64,000 nt of DNA from Orychophragmus violaceus (lineage: Eukaryota > Streptophyta > Magnoliopsida > Brassicales > Brassicaceae), in NCBI GenBank assembly GCA_030180135.1, contig CM058238.1:8483248-8547247 (forward strand), in the 5' to 3' direction. This document shows, piece by piece, positions 32,779 to 45,830 of this stretch; the first letter of the stretch is position 1, and every line of letters begins with the position of its first letter. The notes below the pieces were generated by a model. That model ran no database searches and was not told the origin of the DNA. It saw nothing but the letters and a program-made list of their open reading frames with translations. The translations under genes and the position numbers were made by a program.

Positions 32779-34751
32779 ATGGGAGGAGGCGGAGGAGGCA
32801 TCGACGAGCTGACGGAAGATGAGAAGAGAGCTCTCAGAGGAAGCAAATTCGCTCCGCTTACTTCTTTTCCGTCCTCTTCTCGCTCTCAGCCGCCCAGGTT
32901 CTTTTTCATTCCTTAGGGTTTTTTTTCCTCTCGATTTGAAATTCCGACTTCTTATGTGTTATGTCTATGCAGATTAGCTCACCCAGGTGGACCTTTGAAG
33001 ACGAACAAAGCGGCGGCTTTAGCTAAGTTTCTAGAAAGGAAGCTGCAAGATCCTAATGGCTTGTCTTCCATTGATCCTGATCTTCTCGAATTAGCCGTCA
33101 AAAACGCCCGAGACACCGTTATTTCAAGTGAGTACTACAACAACAAAAAGGTGAAACTTGTGATTTAGAATTGGAGCGAAAATGGATTAGTTTATAGCAT
33201 TTGGAAGATGGCAATGCCATCATCCTGTGATGATAAGGCTTCTTGTTAGTGTAGTAGAGGACCTCTTAATTAGCCTAAAAGAATTTGTTAGTCACGGTTG
33301 ATATGTCAGCATTAGCTGAGAGCTGAGGTTGCTATGCAAAATCTGTTGACGTATTGATAACGTGTTCTTGTTGAGGCTAGTGCAGGACTATTGTAACTAG
33401 CATACTGGTAGTGCAAGGAAGTTTAGTTGAGAGCTTAAGGTTTCAAGGGGAGCTAGAGGAATGAGTTGAGTCGCTCTAAATTGGTGTAGGATTTTGGTTC
33501 TAGCTTAGAAAAGTTTAGTGTGTTCTAAAATTCAGTATTGGGTTCTATTTTCGGTTATTTTCTTTTGTTTGTTCTCTGTCCGTCTTCTGTAACTGATCCA
33601 AAGTGCTAAACAAAAGGAGAATCACTTCTGATTCTTATCAGGTATCCTAGGTTTTCTAGTATTTTGGTTGGACATTAGCGTTGAGAGCTAGGAACAAGTT
33701 CTTCAGAAATTGTAGGTCAGTTCTAGTTAAGAAAATTGTTACCAAGCCCAAATCTCACCTTGAATGGTGAAAAACTATGAAAAGTGGAATAATCTAGTAG
33801 AAACTATGGGTGGCATCAAACAGGAGAGCTATTAAGTTTGGTCAGAAGTTCGCGTAAAATTGTTTCAAAGATCATGATAGTGCAGGATGTATGTGGTATT
33901 GAAACTTCACTACATCGTTTCAAATAAAGATTGTGCATTGGCATTTCAAAGTAACTATGAAAGAGTTTGGAAAGCATACTTAGCATTCGTTAGATGAAAA
34001 TGCATAATGACTGTTTGCCTGATTGTAGTTTCACACCATAAGTCCATTGTAACTGTGGACTAAGTTTAGCTTACTCAAACTTTAGACTAATGTTATTTCT
34101 AGATGGTAGGTGCAAACAACATATAGTACTGACATGGAGAGATTTGCTTTTATCCGAGCCAATCCGTGTGACAAAAAAAATGCACATGGGTTATGTTATA
34201 GGGGAATATATATGGCAGAATGAGTTTTCTTAAAGCTATGGTAACTATTGAATGTAAAAGCATAATCTTTATGATACTGTACTGTCTCAGGTGGGACTTC
34301 GAGTTCAGGAAGAACTATCCAACACGTTGCCTCCTTTGAAGACGTCGAGGTATCTGATTCGCTACTATCTTTCATTCTATCTGGGTAGGGAATACATTTG
34401 TTTGAGAATATGTTCTTACTGACCAGTTGTTTCGCCTTCTTCGACATGTTTAGGTATCTTCTGATGACGATAAGATAGAGAACATTAAGCTTAGCAAAAA
34501 GAAAAAGAAGAAAAACGCAAAGAAGAAAAAAGAAGAGAAAAAGAAGAAGAAAAACAAAAAGCATAAGGTTATCTCCCTCACACTTATCTCATCTTTTTGT
34601 TTTCCCCACACAATTTTTATAAAGTCTGTTTACGTTACTTTCTGGGGTTCTGTCACTCACATCTGCGTGTGGTAAACTTTTTTGAAAGCAACAGGTCATG
34701 GTCGATGAAGATGCCAAGTTAAAGAGACCCAATAAGAAGTTGAAGCTTTAG
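32779..34751 (+). CDS. Small Lys-rich protein of unknown function
   Basis: Five exons (32779-32897, 32973-33127, 34291-34349, 34454-34567, 34695-34751) join in frame at GT-AG sites to 167 residues. The N-terminus is Gly-rich (MGGGGGGIDELTEDEKRALR), followed by a helical segment LAHPGGPLKTNKAAALAKFL and DPDLLELAVKNA. A long Lys-rich stretch (about 110-148) looks like a nuclear or nucleolar localisation signal. No catalytic motif is seen. Position matches the small gene between GFS12 and the CCCH gene in Arabidopsis (about At5g18540, from memory). Intron 2 is unusually long at 1163 bp. Start choice: 32779 is the first in-frame ATG. Function is unknown; a nuclear or ribosome-biogenesis role is only a guess from composition. 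Confidence 0.75.
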
Positions 34752-36033
34752 TGTCCCTTTTTTGCTATACATTACTGGTCACTAGAGATGGTTTAGCTTG
34801 GGTCTTTAGCAGAACAAACTCAATACCGGTTTATGTGTGATCCAGTGGGATCAGTTAGTTCGATGGTTTAATCTAAGATTATTCTTTCCGGCTACATTTG
34901 GTTAAATCTGAGACTGGAATTGTTTGTGGCTTTTGAAACAAAATAGTTTCATGAATATGAAACTTGTATTTTTAAATATCGATTGTGTTCTTAGCCTTTT
35001 AATCGTAAGTAGGAGACAGTTCCAATTTGTTGTCTACGTGATGATTATCAAATCTCTTTCTTGTCGTCGTTTTACAATTCATTGATCAAATCTTGTGAAA
35101 ATTAAGTAAAAGATTTACCAACTACTTAAATGATTGGATTATTTGAAAAAAAAAAAAGAATAAGAAAAAAAGAACAGAACAAAATTCAATTACATGTTTT
35201 TATTCGTTTACTATTGTGACAATTATTGATCAATTTCATAGATTTTTGTTATAAAAAAGAAAAAGAAGAAGAAATGTTAGAAGAAATAAAGAATTTTCAT
35301 AGATTTTTGTTTTAAAAAAAAAAGAAGAAGAAATATTAGAATAAATAAACATTAGAAAAATGAGACCCGCCGACATTTGGTAGATGAGGGGATACGAGTG
35401 ATATGGTCCAAAAAGATCTTTGGGGGTGAGAATAACACAAATCTCCAAAAGCTGCTCACATGTGGCCAATACCTCTCCAAGTCAAAACCTTCGAATTCTA
35501 TTTTTTTATTATTCCATTAAAAAAAAGTTTTTATATAGTATCATGCTAATAATTTATATAATGAATGCCTCATTTGACGAAAAAAAAGAAAGAAGAATGT
35601 CTCACTTGACTGACTCAATTTCACTCTTTGTGAGTGGCTCGAATCATACTGTGGCACATTTTTAAGTGATCCTAACACAGTCCTCATTTGTCTCTTTTTA
35701 CGTGGCTTAACTTCACGCGCTTCAAAATCATTCCAAAGGCAACCAAAACAAAGACGACAATAAAAATAGGTGTCCAACTTTGTTCAACTTGTCGCTTAAT
35801 TTTGTCGCTTAATCTTGTCGCTTAATCTTGCATGAGAGTACTTGATTTAACGTGGTTTTCTGATTTTTATATGATTTTTAATCATAGTTATACTACTTAT
35901 TTAAGCATCCAAATATCATACAAACACCAACATCAATGTTTTAAATTTCCACTATTTTTATTTACTACAATGCCGCATCTGGAAACTAACGTGACATCTT
36001 GCCGGATTTTGAAGTCGGAGTTTGATGGTCTCA
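34752..36033. other. Intergenic spacer, AT-rich
   Basis: The spacer contains the 3' UTR of the Lys-rich gene and AT-rich sequence with A-rich tracts and two similar about 70-bp blocks of GAAGAAGAAAT(G/A)TTAGAA type (35260-35355). No gene was recognised. Confidence 0.5.
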
Positions 36034-36286
36034 GGTCATTTCTAACCCCACTCCAAATCTCACTCTAAAAACATAGTAAAATGTTAAATACTTTCCAACT
36101 ATATCATATATCTCACTTCAAAATGGAATAACAAATGCGTTTACTCCAAATATAAAGTAACAAATAGATTTATTCTATTTTTTCTATTTTAGACTAAAAA
36201 ATAGAGTGAGATTTGAGTAAAACTCAACTTTGTTTTGCAGTCACTTTATTTTGAAGTAAAAATGGAATTTTACATTGGAAATGTCC
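36034..36286. mobile_element. Fold-back MITE, probably Harbinger- or hAT-type
   Basis: The ends GGTCATTTCTAAC and, on the opposite strand, GGACATTTCCAAT are inverted repeats, and internal parts such as AATCTCACTCTA and TAGAGTGAGATT are also complementary. The 253-bp length fits a MITE. The flanking trinucleotides are TCA and TAA, so a 3-bp target duplication is possible but imperfect. The family is uncertain. Confidence 0.55.
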
Positions 36287-38031
36287 TAAGAATAAGATAT
36301 GTTTCTAGATTGAAGAATTTTCTTGTCGTTATTTTCCAATCATATCGGTTAGTGTCGAGTGAATAGATCTCTTAAGTTCGAAGGTTTGTCCCGTTTATAC
36401 ATTTTTAGCTTCGGTTTTATATGTTTTCTGTTTTGTAATCTTAGTTTGGTCTTTCAAATTTCTAATCCTTTTTGTGCTACATTTTCGAAAACTTTTTGTT
36501 ATATACCGATTTTACTGTCGAAAAAGCTTTGTTTTGTCTATTTTATTCCGTGATGTGGTTATTAAATTTTGTAGATGACAAATAAGTATTTTTTATTTAC
36601 TAGAAGATATATCCTAGTAATTTTTGACGATATTCAGTTAATCATTGAAGTTACATACAATTTTTTAGAAGATTCATACACAATCATCAAGTAAATGTAT
36701 TTTATCATTTTAAATGGTGAATATGTAGTATTGTTTGTGTGAATTATTTATATAGTTATCTACAATTTTTATAATTGTACATCAACTTATCAGTCGACAT
36801 AGCCAACAACTAAAACTGATCGTTTGTGACTTCTTCACATACAAAATCAAAATATATTGTAAAATCCATACTCAAGCTATTTGAATGGCAGGTGAAAGAA
36901 GCCCACAAACTTGAATCATGTTTTGGCGCAACTTATACAATAATGACATTTGTAATAAATCATCCAAAACATTAAATTTTCGACTCCATATAAATATCAG
37001 AAGTGGTAAATTATATATATGCTTTGTAGTGTGAAGTGACTTTTAAACGTTTGGTGTTGTGCCATTCACACTCTTTGCGTGAGCGTGCAGGAAAAATACT
37101 TTCCGTAACTCCTTCCCAACACGTGGATTTTTTTTCCTATATACTATATAGTTTTCATTTGTAATTATTCCCTCTAGACAATTAAATTTAAGGTTAAGTT
37201 TAAATCAAGAAAAACTGTAAAACAATTCAAAATGATGGTTAACGAAACATAACCAGTTTTCTTATCAAAACCAACAAATTTGATTAAGACCACATCATAT
37301 TTTATATAGACGTTTCAAAACATGTGTTAAATGGTAATGTGTTTTTTAATCTGTTTTTTTTTTGTTCTATTTTATAGTTTTGCATGCAGATAAAGATAAT
37401 TTAATTAATGGTATAAATATATTCATATCTTTTTAACCAAAGGGACTGTATTCTAACGGTGATCAACGGTTAGGTAATCTTCCCAAGGAAGTTGAATCTC
37501 ATCCTCCTAGCTCAAGATCCTTGGGAAATGAAGATTCACGTCCAAGAAAATATATTACCAAATGCTGCTTTTAAATCCTGAAAGACTACGGGTTTAGATT
37601 CAGAATTTTTTAATCAACAAAAAAACAAATAATTCCTGTTTAAAACGTTTACAACATATTATATATACTCAACATTTGACCAAAAAAAAAAAAATTTATA
37701 TATACTCAACAACAAACACATCTAGTCAAAAATCTTAGGCGTAGATAATTAAATATCAAACCTAGTCAACATTAGCACAAAAATATAACCCTAATATGTT
37801 CGAGTATATTAGTAACGAATACCGACTAATCAGTTTTTTCCATAAGCAAGGATTACAAAATAATTAGCAGCTTAGTTGAGGAATCCAAAAAAATGTTAAC
37901 AACAATTAATAAATAACACATGAGTTAATGTTTTTCTTTTATGACGCATGAGTTGATTTTTTGCCAAAGAATTTGTCTTGTTGCTCTATTTGCTCCTTCA
38001 GCCGACAGTGTTTAATTTCGTTGACTTTTAT
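36287..38031. other. AT-rich spacer without recognisable genes
   Basis: Apart from the short poly(A) insertion at 37659-37711, I see only AT-rich sequence and short ORFs without domains. Confidence 0.5.
37659..37711 (+). mobile_element. Ultra-short poly(A) retroposon insertion
   Basis: A perfect 16-bp direct repeat TTATATATACTCAACA (37659-37674 and 37696-37711) brackets 21 bases: TTTGACC, A13 and one T. The structure is the same as the insertions near 12439, 17886 and 24728. Confidence 0.75.
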
Positions 38032-38038
38032 TTTCCTT

Positions 38039-38816
38039 TTTTTTTTTTAACACCAGAAGGTTTTTGATTTTATTTTCAAAGTCGGATACAAGGATGGAAC
38101 ACAATAACATAAGGCTAAGCCGGCTATCACAAATGATATCGGAGCTAAAAGCCGGCGTGGCAGACTAATAAGTAATCCCCAGTGACTTAAGAAAACCTGA
38201 AAAGACAAATAAAAGGCAACCCTACAACAGCTAGGAAATGTAAAAGACTAAATTGAGATTCAACACCAAGACATCAAGCAGCACACCCATCATGAAACGA
38301 GAAAGAAGAGACGAAAAACATCAAAGGACGAACTTTATTGAGGTTGATCCACCGACTCATATTATATTGCTCCAACACATTAGGAGCCACGAAAGACCGT
38401 ATGCAGACAACTTGAGAAAGACGAAGGAACCAAACTTTTTACCATCCGACAACCGACGACCAGATGCAATAAGAGTCGCAGCTCCAAATCCTAAGGTTAG
38501 AGCCAGAGAACCCTTGCCCAGAGGCAGAAGATAACGAAGATCACCACAGGAACTAAACCGAAGCTACCAGAAATTAGGAAAAGCGCTCTCTCCAAACACA
38601 ACTTCCATACCACCTGAAGCAAGCAAACCAAACCAAAACAGCCCAAACAGGACCAAGCACAGCCAGAAAAGCAAGGAAAGCCTTGAACAACTGCACAAAA
38701 AAACCAGCAGAACCGAGCCCGTAGCCGGACCACACAGAAAAAGGAATCCACGGTAAAGCCGACAACACCAAGCACACGTCCACCATACAAGGCTGCAGAT
38801 CAAGATCTCGAAATAG
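38039..38816 (-). mobile_element. 3' end of an L1-type LINE
   Basis: On the minus strand the segment ends CCTTCTGGTGTT followed by a poly(A) run (plus-strand T run at about 38039-38050). It is preceded by GT-rich, TTTTGTTTGGTTTGG-style sequence whose frames encode hydrophobic, Cys/Phe/Val-rich peptides, the usual look of plant L1 3' regions. No reverse transcriptase is present. The 5' side stops where the decayed Copia element begins, so it is truncated or interrupted there. Confidence 0.6.
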
Positions 38817-41720
38817 AATTAGCACAACATTAACAATTGCGGCCCAACTTCAGAAGACATGCAACACAACCAACATTCAGTGTAGAAGCCCAATCCACCT
38901 CAGTCAACAAAAGCATCTTTTACCTTGACGAAAAGCAGAGCCGTTAAACATAAATCAGAGTGTACAAGTACTTGATCTTCTCTAATCATGACCAATAACA
39001 TATTTGAGGTGCTTATGGATGAGAATCAATGAGCTGGCTAATCCACCCGTTGTAATCCTCTCTAGAGTCTTCTTGACAAGCTCATATATACTATGCATTG
39101 TAATCGTTTTCAAGTTAAGTTAATAAGATGAAATTTTTTTGATATAAATCTTATCTTCTTCTTCACTCAAGCTACGCTTGTTTCATATCTGCCTACATTG
39201 TATCAGAGCCATAATGATACAATTCTTAATGTAAAAACACAATTTTATAAGACAAAATCATCTTGCTGAAAATCCTAGAACATATAGGCTTTGGGATTGA
39301 ATTTGAGTTGGGTTTGGAATCTCTTTGAATGCTCTACTACTCCCCCGCAAACTTGGTGTAAAGTGCAGAGCTAATTTTGGAAGCATAAATCCAACGGCTT
39401 GAGAAGAGAGGAAAGCTTTAGGCAAGGTTTTTTGAAGTAGTCAAACACTTCACCACAAAAACCAGTCTTTAGACAACAATGTTGTTATTCATGAAGAAGA
39501 TATAACTCTAAGAAGGTTAATAACCACAAAGGAGTTTACCCCCTAAGCTGTTATAGAAGAGGATCAGTTTGTTCACTCAGAAGCAGATGAGCCTGTTGCA
39601 AACCCAGTCAGCAATCCAGACATACTGCCCAACCAATCAACAACTGCGGCAGTGGCTCTTACAGTTGCAGAAGCTCCTCCAATCCATCAACAATTGCGGA
39701 CAAATGAGCATACCATGACTGCCAGACGCAAATATGGGATTGTTAAGCCCAATCCAAAATACATCCTTCACACCGTCAAAGATATTCATGAAGAACCCAA
39801 AACTCTAACAGCAACTTTAAAACATCTTGGCTGGTTAGCTGCTATGCATGAAGAAATCAACACAGGTTATGAAACAGACACATGGAGTTTAGTTCCTCCT
39901 TCTGCTGATGTAAATCTCCTTGGGAGCATATGGGTTTTTAGAACCAAACTCAATGCAAATGGAACCCTTGACAAGTTAAAAGCTAGATTGGTGGCTAAAG
40001 GTTTTGAACATGAAAGAATGGACTTCTTAGAAACCTATAGTCTAATGGTAAGGAGTGCTACAATCAGAATGGTACTTCATCTAGCTATGGTTGAGAGATG
40101 GTAAATCAACCAACTAGATGTGAAAAATGTTTTTCTGCAAGGAGAATTGCAGAAATTTGTTTATATGAGATAACCTTCAGGTTTTGAAGACAAGAATCAC
40201 CATGAATATGTCTGTAAACTCAACAAGTCTATCTATGGACTTAAACAGTCTCCTAGAGCATGGTTTGGCAAAGTCAATTCCTACTTAATTAAATTTGGGT
40301 TCATGTGCATCACAAGGGATCCATCCTTATTCATATATCGACAGAAGTAACATATCATCATACTGTTACTTTACGTAGATGATATGGTTCTCACTGAAAA
40401 TGATCAGGCTCTCATCTCTACATTCCTTGTCTCATTAAGTGACCAATTCAGGATGAAAGACATGAGACTACCGAGGTACTTCCTTGGGATACATGCGTAT
40501 CATTTAGTGCAAGGTATGTTTCTAAATCAAGAAAAAATATGCAAATGATCTGTTATTGTCTGCAGGAGTGCTTGACTGTGCTCCCATGCCTACACCACTT
40601 CCTACTCAGCTTGATATATTTCCTCATCAAGAGACTATTTTCTCAGATCCATCTTACTTCATGAGCTTAGCAGGTAAATTACAATACCTCACACTAACAA
40701 GACCTGATCTCCAATATGGTGTGACTTTTATGTGTCAGAAAATGCACTAGTTCACTCTGTTAGACTTTCATCTGTTTAAAAGGATCATGAGATATGTTAA
40801 AGACACTGTTACAATGGGGATCGAACTTGAGTTCAGACACTGATTCAAGCTTGAGAGCTTACCGCGACTCAGACTGGGCATGGTGTAGAGAAACAAGTCG
40901 ATCAACTGGAGGCTTCTGCACCTACCTAGGCTCCAGCATTGTTTCCTGGTCAGCCAAGAGACATCCAACAGTGGCTAGGTCTTCAACAGAAGCCGAATAC
41001 AGAACCTTGTGAGACACGGAAACTGAAATCTCATGGATTGAAGCTTTAATGAATGAGTTGAGGATCTCTAGAAGAAATGTTGCAGAGATTTCCTGTGATA
41101 ATTTATCTGCAGTTCACCTAACGACCAATCCAATTCTACACAAGAGAACAAAGAATTTTGAAACTCACTACCACTATGCAAGAGAGAAGATGGCACTTGG
41201 GTCTTTAATAGTAAAGCATATCTCTACAACTCATCAGATAGCATATATCTTTACTAAACCACTTCCCCAACGCAATTTCTTTGATTTGAGATACAAAATC
41301 GGAATGGATGTTCCTCCCACCTCGAGTTTGCAGGGGGATGTTAGCACAACATCAATAACTGCGGCCCAACTTAAGAAGACATGCCAACACAAATAACATT
41401 CAGTGCAGAAGCCCAATCCACCTCAGTCAACAAAAGCATATCTTACCTTGACCAAAAGCATAGCCGTTAAACATAAAGCAGAGTGTACGGGTACAAGATC
41501 TTCTCTAATCATGACCAAGAACATATTTTAGGTGCTTATGGATAAGAACCAATGAGATAGCTAATCCACCCATTGTAATCCTCTCTAGAGTCTTCGTGAG
41601 CTGCTCATATATACTCTGCATTATAATCGTTTTCAAGTTAAGTTAATAAGATGAAACCATTTTGATATCAATCTTATCTTCTTCTTCACTCAAGTTACGC
41701 TTGTTTCATCTCTCCCTAAT
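38817..41720 (+). mobile_element. Decayed Copia retrotransposon with both LTRs
   Basis: Two similar LTRs of about 380 bp (38817-39197 and 41339-41720) flank an internal region with a primer-site-like TTGTATCAGAGCC at 39198. A purine tract CAGGGGGA precedes the 3' LTR. gag, protease and integrase are missing, and reverse transcriptase and RNase H survive only in pieces. No matching target duplication was found, and the first two bases of the 5' LTR have diverged from TG. Confidence 0.88.
39652..41396 (+). pseudogene. Broken Copia reverse transcriptase/RNase H
   Basis: Recognisable pieces are a reverse-transcriptase N-terminal part (39652-40104, KARLVAKGFE), then in-frame stops, LYVDDMV-like coding near 40370, a connection region (40556-40750), and RNase H parts (40794-41012, SSTEAEY, and 41049-41396, HISTTHQIAYIFTKPLPQ). 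Multiple stops and frame changes make it non-functional. Confidence 0.88.
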
Positions 41721-42318
41721 GGGTTGTGAGAGAGAGTACTAATGGGTAATGGCTATTGAGTTGTGGTTTGATTGACAATTTTAAATTTTAATGTTCCAAT
41801 AAAGGTTATAAACATTTATATATATGCAATTTTGTGTTCAAGTAAAAGGTACAACTAAAATGGTATAGGATAGTGGGAAAGTAATAAAATATATTCAATT
41901 TATTAGTAGTTTTAAATTTTGTTAAATAGTTGATTTGAGAACTATTTCAATTTCTAAAAACTTGTTATAAAAAGACAGAATAAAGAAAAATATCATTTTT
42001 CATGATACTTTCTTTTTATGACACTATAATAAGTTGTGGGTAATGGCTATTGAGTTGTAGTTTGATTTGACAATATCATTTTAAGAAAGCAAATGCAACC
42101 TAACCCAAAAAAAGAAAGCAAACATAAAATACAGTCTAAAAGGTGTAAATATAAAATATATTGTATGAATAAAAACACGGTTTGGCGGAGTTTTTGATAG
42201 CGGAGTTTCTGATGAGAGAATCAACCGTTAAAGAAAAATGCAGAATATAACCGTTACAAATCGTTTATATCGTGAAGAGAAATATTATAATTGTGTTATC
42301 AAAACTAGTGTTAAGATA

Positions 42319-42352
<34 letters not shown>

Positions 42353-42782
42353 CCTATCATTGGATATTATTTGTTTAAATACAAATAATTTTTTTGGGAT
42401 ATTAGATTATTATTTAAAAAGGTTTTTAGTATATTATATATGCATTAACTCAATGTAACTAGAATTCGAGTAAACTTAGTTTTTTTAGCCGAACTGATTA
42501 ATCTATCCGAGCATTATTACTAATTTTGAGTATTGCTATTGAATTGAAATATTTTGAATCAACAATAGTCTTGTAAAATGGTATGTTAGTAGAGTTATTG
42601 CTATTGAATCGAGATATTTTGAATCAACAATAGTCTTGTGAATAACTTTTTCAATAAAATAATAAAAATAAATATTATTACACACAAATAAACAATTAAG
42701 AATTTGGACAAAGGAGTCATTGATTTCACAGTAATGTAATATTCTATAATACTGTTGAAAAATGAAAATAAATGATGTTGGA

Positions 42783-42844
<62 letters not shown>

Positions 42845-42848
42845 TAAA

Positions 42849-42880
<32 letters not shown>

Positions 42881-43307
42881 GAGAAGTCATTGATTCTATG
42901 TTTGGCGCGTATATTAACCACCACCGGCAAAATACCCACAAAAAAGGCGAGCACGCATAAAGAAATATTGAAACCTCCCTCTTCCCCCATCCCTTCCAAA
43001 ATATATAAAAATAAAAAAAATACTTACTTCCTTACGAATTAACCTCCAAAATATCGCAGCCGAAAACAAAAATTAAATTTAACCCGAAAAAACAAAAAAA
43101 AAGTTTTCAGCTTTAAGCAAAGAGATCAAGCGACTGAGAGTGGTGTGGAGACAGAACCAACCACGATCTGTGGTTTTTCTTCCTTTTTCTTCTTTCTCCA
43201 AAAATTACAGTTCCTTCCCCGACATTCCTTTTTGATCGGAGCTCGACATTGCACGGTTCTGTGTTTCCTCGCGAAAAAAAGAGAGAGAGAGGTTAGGGTA
43301 ATAAATA
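41721..43307. other. Spacer upstream of the CCCH gene
   Basis: The spacer is AT-rich and contains two copies of GGGTAATGGCTATTGAGTTG (41743 and 42036), an imperfect tandem repeat of about 66 bp at 42529-42641 (TTTTGAATCAACAATAGTCT core), an AT tract at 42322-42351 and a long TAA microsatellite. The final about 200 bp, with a GAGA run, are the likely 5' UTR of the CCCH gene. Confidence 0.55.
42783..42880. repeat. (TAA)n microsatellite
   Basis: About 98 bp of TAA units with a short AAAATAAAAA interruption near 42840. It gives rise to spurious Ile- or Tyr-rich ORFs. Confidence 0.95.
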
Positions 43308-45830
43308 ATGGAGCGGTACGGTCGTGCCGGCGAAGAAAGGTCGCGGTCGGATCCATCACTTGAATGGACCGCTCCAGGAACCGAAGGTAACGTTAATGAA
43401 TTATGGGTTTCCTGCATTTTCACGTCTTGTTCATGTTTGATTTCGTGGGTTTAAATCTGCGATTAGCGTTTTGTGATAACTGTTTTCATAATGCGGCGTT
43501 TGTAGGTTCGATGTGGCGGTTAGGGTTGCAAGGCGGTGGAGGTGAATCATACCCGGAGCGACCCGCAGTGCCGGCCCAATATTTTCGGATGCCCTATTCA
43601 AAACTAAAATATTATTTAATATAATTTTTATTAAAATTTTTATTTAAATATCTTAACAAAAAATATATATTTTAAAATGCCTATATTATAAAAAAATATT
43701 TAGAAATGCCCTTTTTAATATATACTAATGAAGAAAATATATAGAAACATGCCCTTTTTAGTCGGATGCCCTAATCCGTCGCTTATGTGGCTTATGCTCG
43801 AGGCCGGCTCTGGCGACCCGATGAGCCCGATTGTATGTATTACTTACGAACCGGTGTTTGTGGGTACGGGTCGAGATGTCGGTTCAATCACCCACGAAAC
43901 CGTCCACCGGTAATGATTTCTCTCTCATCTCACTTTCTCTGTTTTCTTACTTTCTGGGTTTTTGATAAAGTTACTGCCTTTTTTGTCTGCTTCCTACGTG
44001 TTTCGATTTTGATGCAGTCTGTATTATTTTAACAAGGGTGATTTAGTTTGATCAGATGCATTTTGAATCTATACGATCTGATATTACTGACACAGAATTT
44101 ATAGTTTGCTTGGAAGCTCTGATCGGATGTTTTTAGTTTCATTCTTTTAGGTCTTGGGAGGTCTCAGATCAGAAGCTGGAGAGTTCCCAGAGAGAATGGG
44201 ACAGCCCGTGTGTCAGGTAATCTATTCGATAAACTTCTGTCAAGACAATAAGCCTTATGTAGTGATCCATATTCTCACATTTTGTGATTTTCTTTGCACA
44301 GCATTATATGCGAACGGGAACATGTAAATTCGGTGCTTCTTGCAAGTATCACCATCCTAGACAAGGAGGAGGAAGAGGAGGAGGAGATTCTGTTACTACT
44401 CCTGTCTCATTAACTTACATGGGATTTCCATTACGCCCGGTTTGTCCAATCTCTTGTCGTCTCAGTTTTGGTCGGTCTTGTCTTTGTCTCTGTTCTGTTG
44501 AAATGTATGATCTCAAAGCTTTTCTTACTAATGGATTTCACAGGGTGAGAAAGAATGTTCCTATTACATGAGAACCGGTCAGTGTAAATTTGGTTCAACC
44601 TGTCGATTTCACCATCCAGTTCCTCCGGGTGTACAAGCTCCATCACCACAGCAGCAGCAGCAGCAGCAGCCTGGTTCAGCTATCTATCCATCCCTTCAGT
44701 CTCAATCCGTTCCTTCATCGCATCAATTCGGAGTAGTTATACCCAGACCTCAGCTTTTACCAGGCTCATATGTTCAAAGCCCTTACGGTTACAGCCAAAT
44801 GGTTCTTCCTCCCGGTATGGTTCCATACCCAGGCTGGAACCCTTACCAGGTAATGCTCCAAAGAATCCTACTTTTTTTCCTTCTCTTAATCTTAATAAAT
44901 CCTCATTCCAATCTTGTTTAGGGTTCTGTAAGTGCAATACCTTCCCCTGGGACTCAACCGTCTATGGGATCAAGCTCTGTTTATGGAATTACGCCGTTAT
45001 CTCCTTCAGCCCCTGCTTATCAGTCCGGTCCATCTTCAAATAAGGAACAATATTTTCCTCAGCGACCTGGACAACCGGAGTGTCAATACTTTATGAGAAC
45101 AGGGGATTGTAAATTTGGAGCCTCTTGCAGATACCATCATCCACTAGAGGCAGCATCGCCAAAGGGAGTTACCCTCAGCCATATTGGCCTCCCACTTCGT
45201 CCTGTAAGTCTCACTCATTGACCAAAGCATCTGCATATGTTAGCTTTACGCCATGAATTACGGTCATGTAATTCTCATGACTCAACATTATAAGTTTCCG
45301 TATAGAAACTCTGTTTCTTGATTTGATTATGGGCTCTGTTTCAACAACTAAGTGGTACACGTCTCATTATTTCAGACCTAAAGTTTTTTTTGAGGTTTCA
45401 TTCTTCTTCGTGTATAATAATGAATCTAACAAAGAGAAAGCTAGTAATGACACTTGCATTGCAGGGCACAGCGCAATGCAGCCACTTTGCGCAACATGGG
45501 GTTTGCAAATTTGGACCTGCCTGCAAATTTGATCACTCCCTGGACTACAGTCCGTCCGCTTCTTCCCTCACTGACATGCCCGTTGCGCCTTACCCTCTAG
45601 GATCTTCATCGCTCGGCACATTAGCTCCATCATCATCATCATCGTCTGATCAACGCATAGTGCTTCACTCTTTGAGCTCCCTTAGACCCAAAACCACAAC
45701 AAGTGATGGCCAAGAAACCTTGTCTGCTGGAGTCTCTTCTTCTTCGATGACCGGAGGTGTGAGCCATTCCGAGCCTGCTGAGACCAAAAATGGTGACTCG
45801 GCTAGCATTGAGGTTAAGACTTCAAGTTAA
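43308..45830 (+). CDS. CCCH zinc-finger protein, ZFN/C3H58-like, interrupted by a MITE
   Basis: Seven exons: 43308-43386, 43506-43909, 44151-44216, 44302-44439, 44544-44849, 44922-45203 and 45465-45830. Without the MITE in exon 2 the joined frame gives 461 residues, near the size of the Arabidopsis orthologue (About At5g18550). Five CCCH fingers are visible: CMYYLRTGVCGYGSRCRFNH, then fingers in exon 4 (CKFGASCKYHH), exon 5 (CKFGSTCRFHH), exon 6 (CKFGASCRYHH) and exon 7 (CKFGPACKFDH). The family binds RNA or DNA in the nucleus. A 247-bp element plus 8-bp duplication in exon 2 keeps the frame length (255 = 85 codons) but brings a stop at about 43622. Unless it is spliced out, the encoded protein is cut before the first finger. 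Confidence 0.85.
43566..43812. mobile_element. hAT-type MITE inside exon 2 of the CCCH gene
   Basis: The ends CAGTGCCGGCCC and, on the opposite strand, CAGAGCCGGCCTC are terminal inverted repeats of hAT style. A perfect 8-bp target duplication GCGACCCG (43558-43565 and 43813-43820) flanks the 247-bp AT-rich element; 8 bp is the hAT signature. The coding sequence on both sides is continuous with the CCCH family when the element is ignored. Confidence 0.92.

Noticed and set aside
38497..38825. Hydrophobic minus-strand ORFs resembling a small membrane protein
   Set aside because: The composition and the downstream poly(A) fit the 3' region of an L1 LINE rather than a host gene.
42601..42999. 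Tyr/Ile-rich ORFs
   Set aside because: They are translations of the TAA microsatellite.
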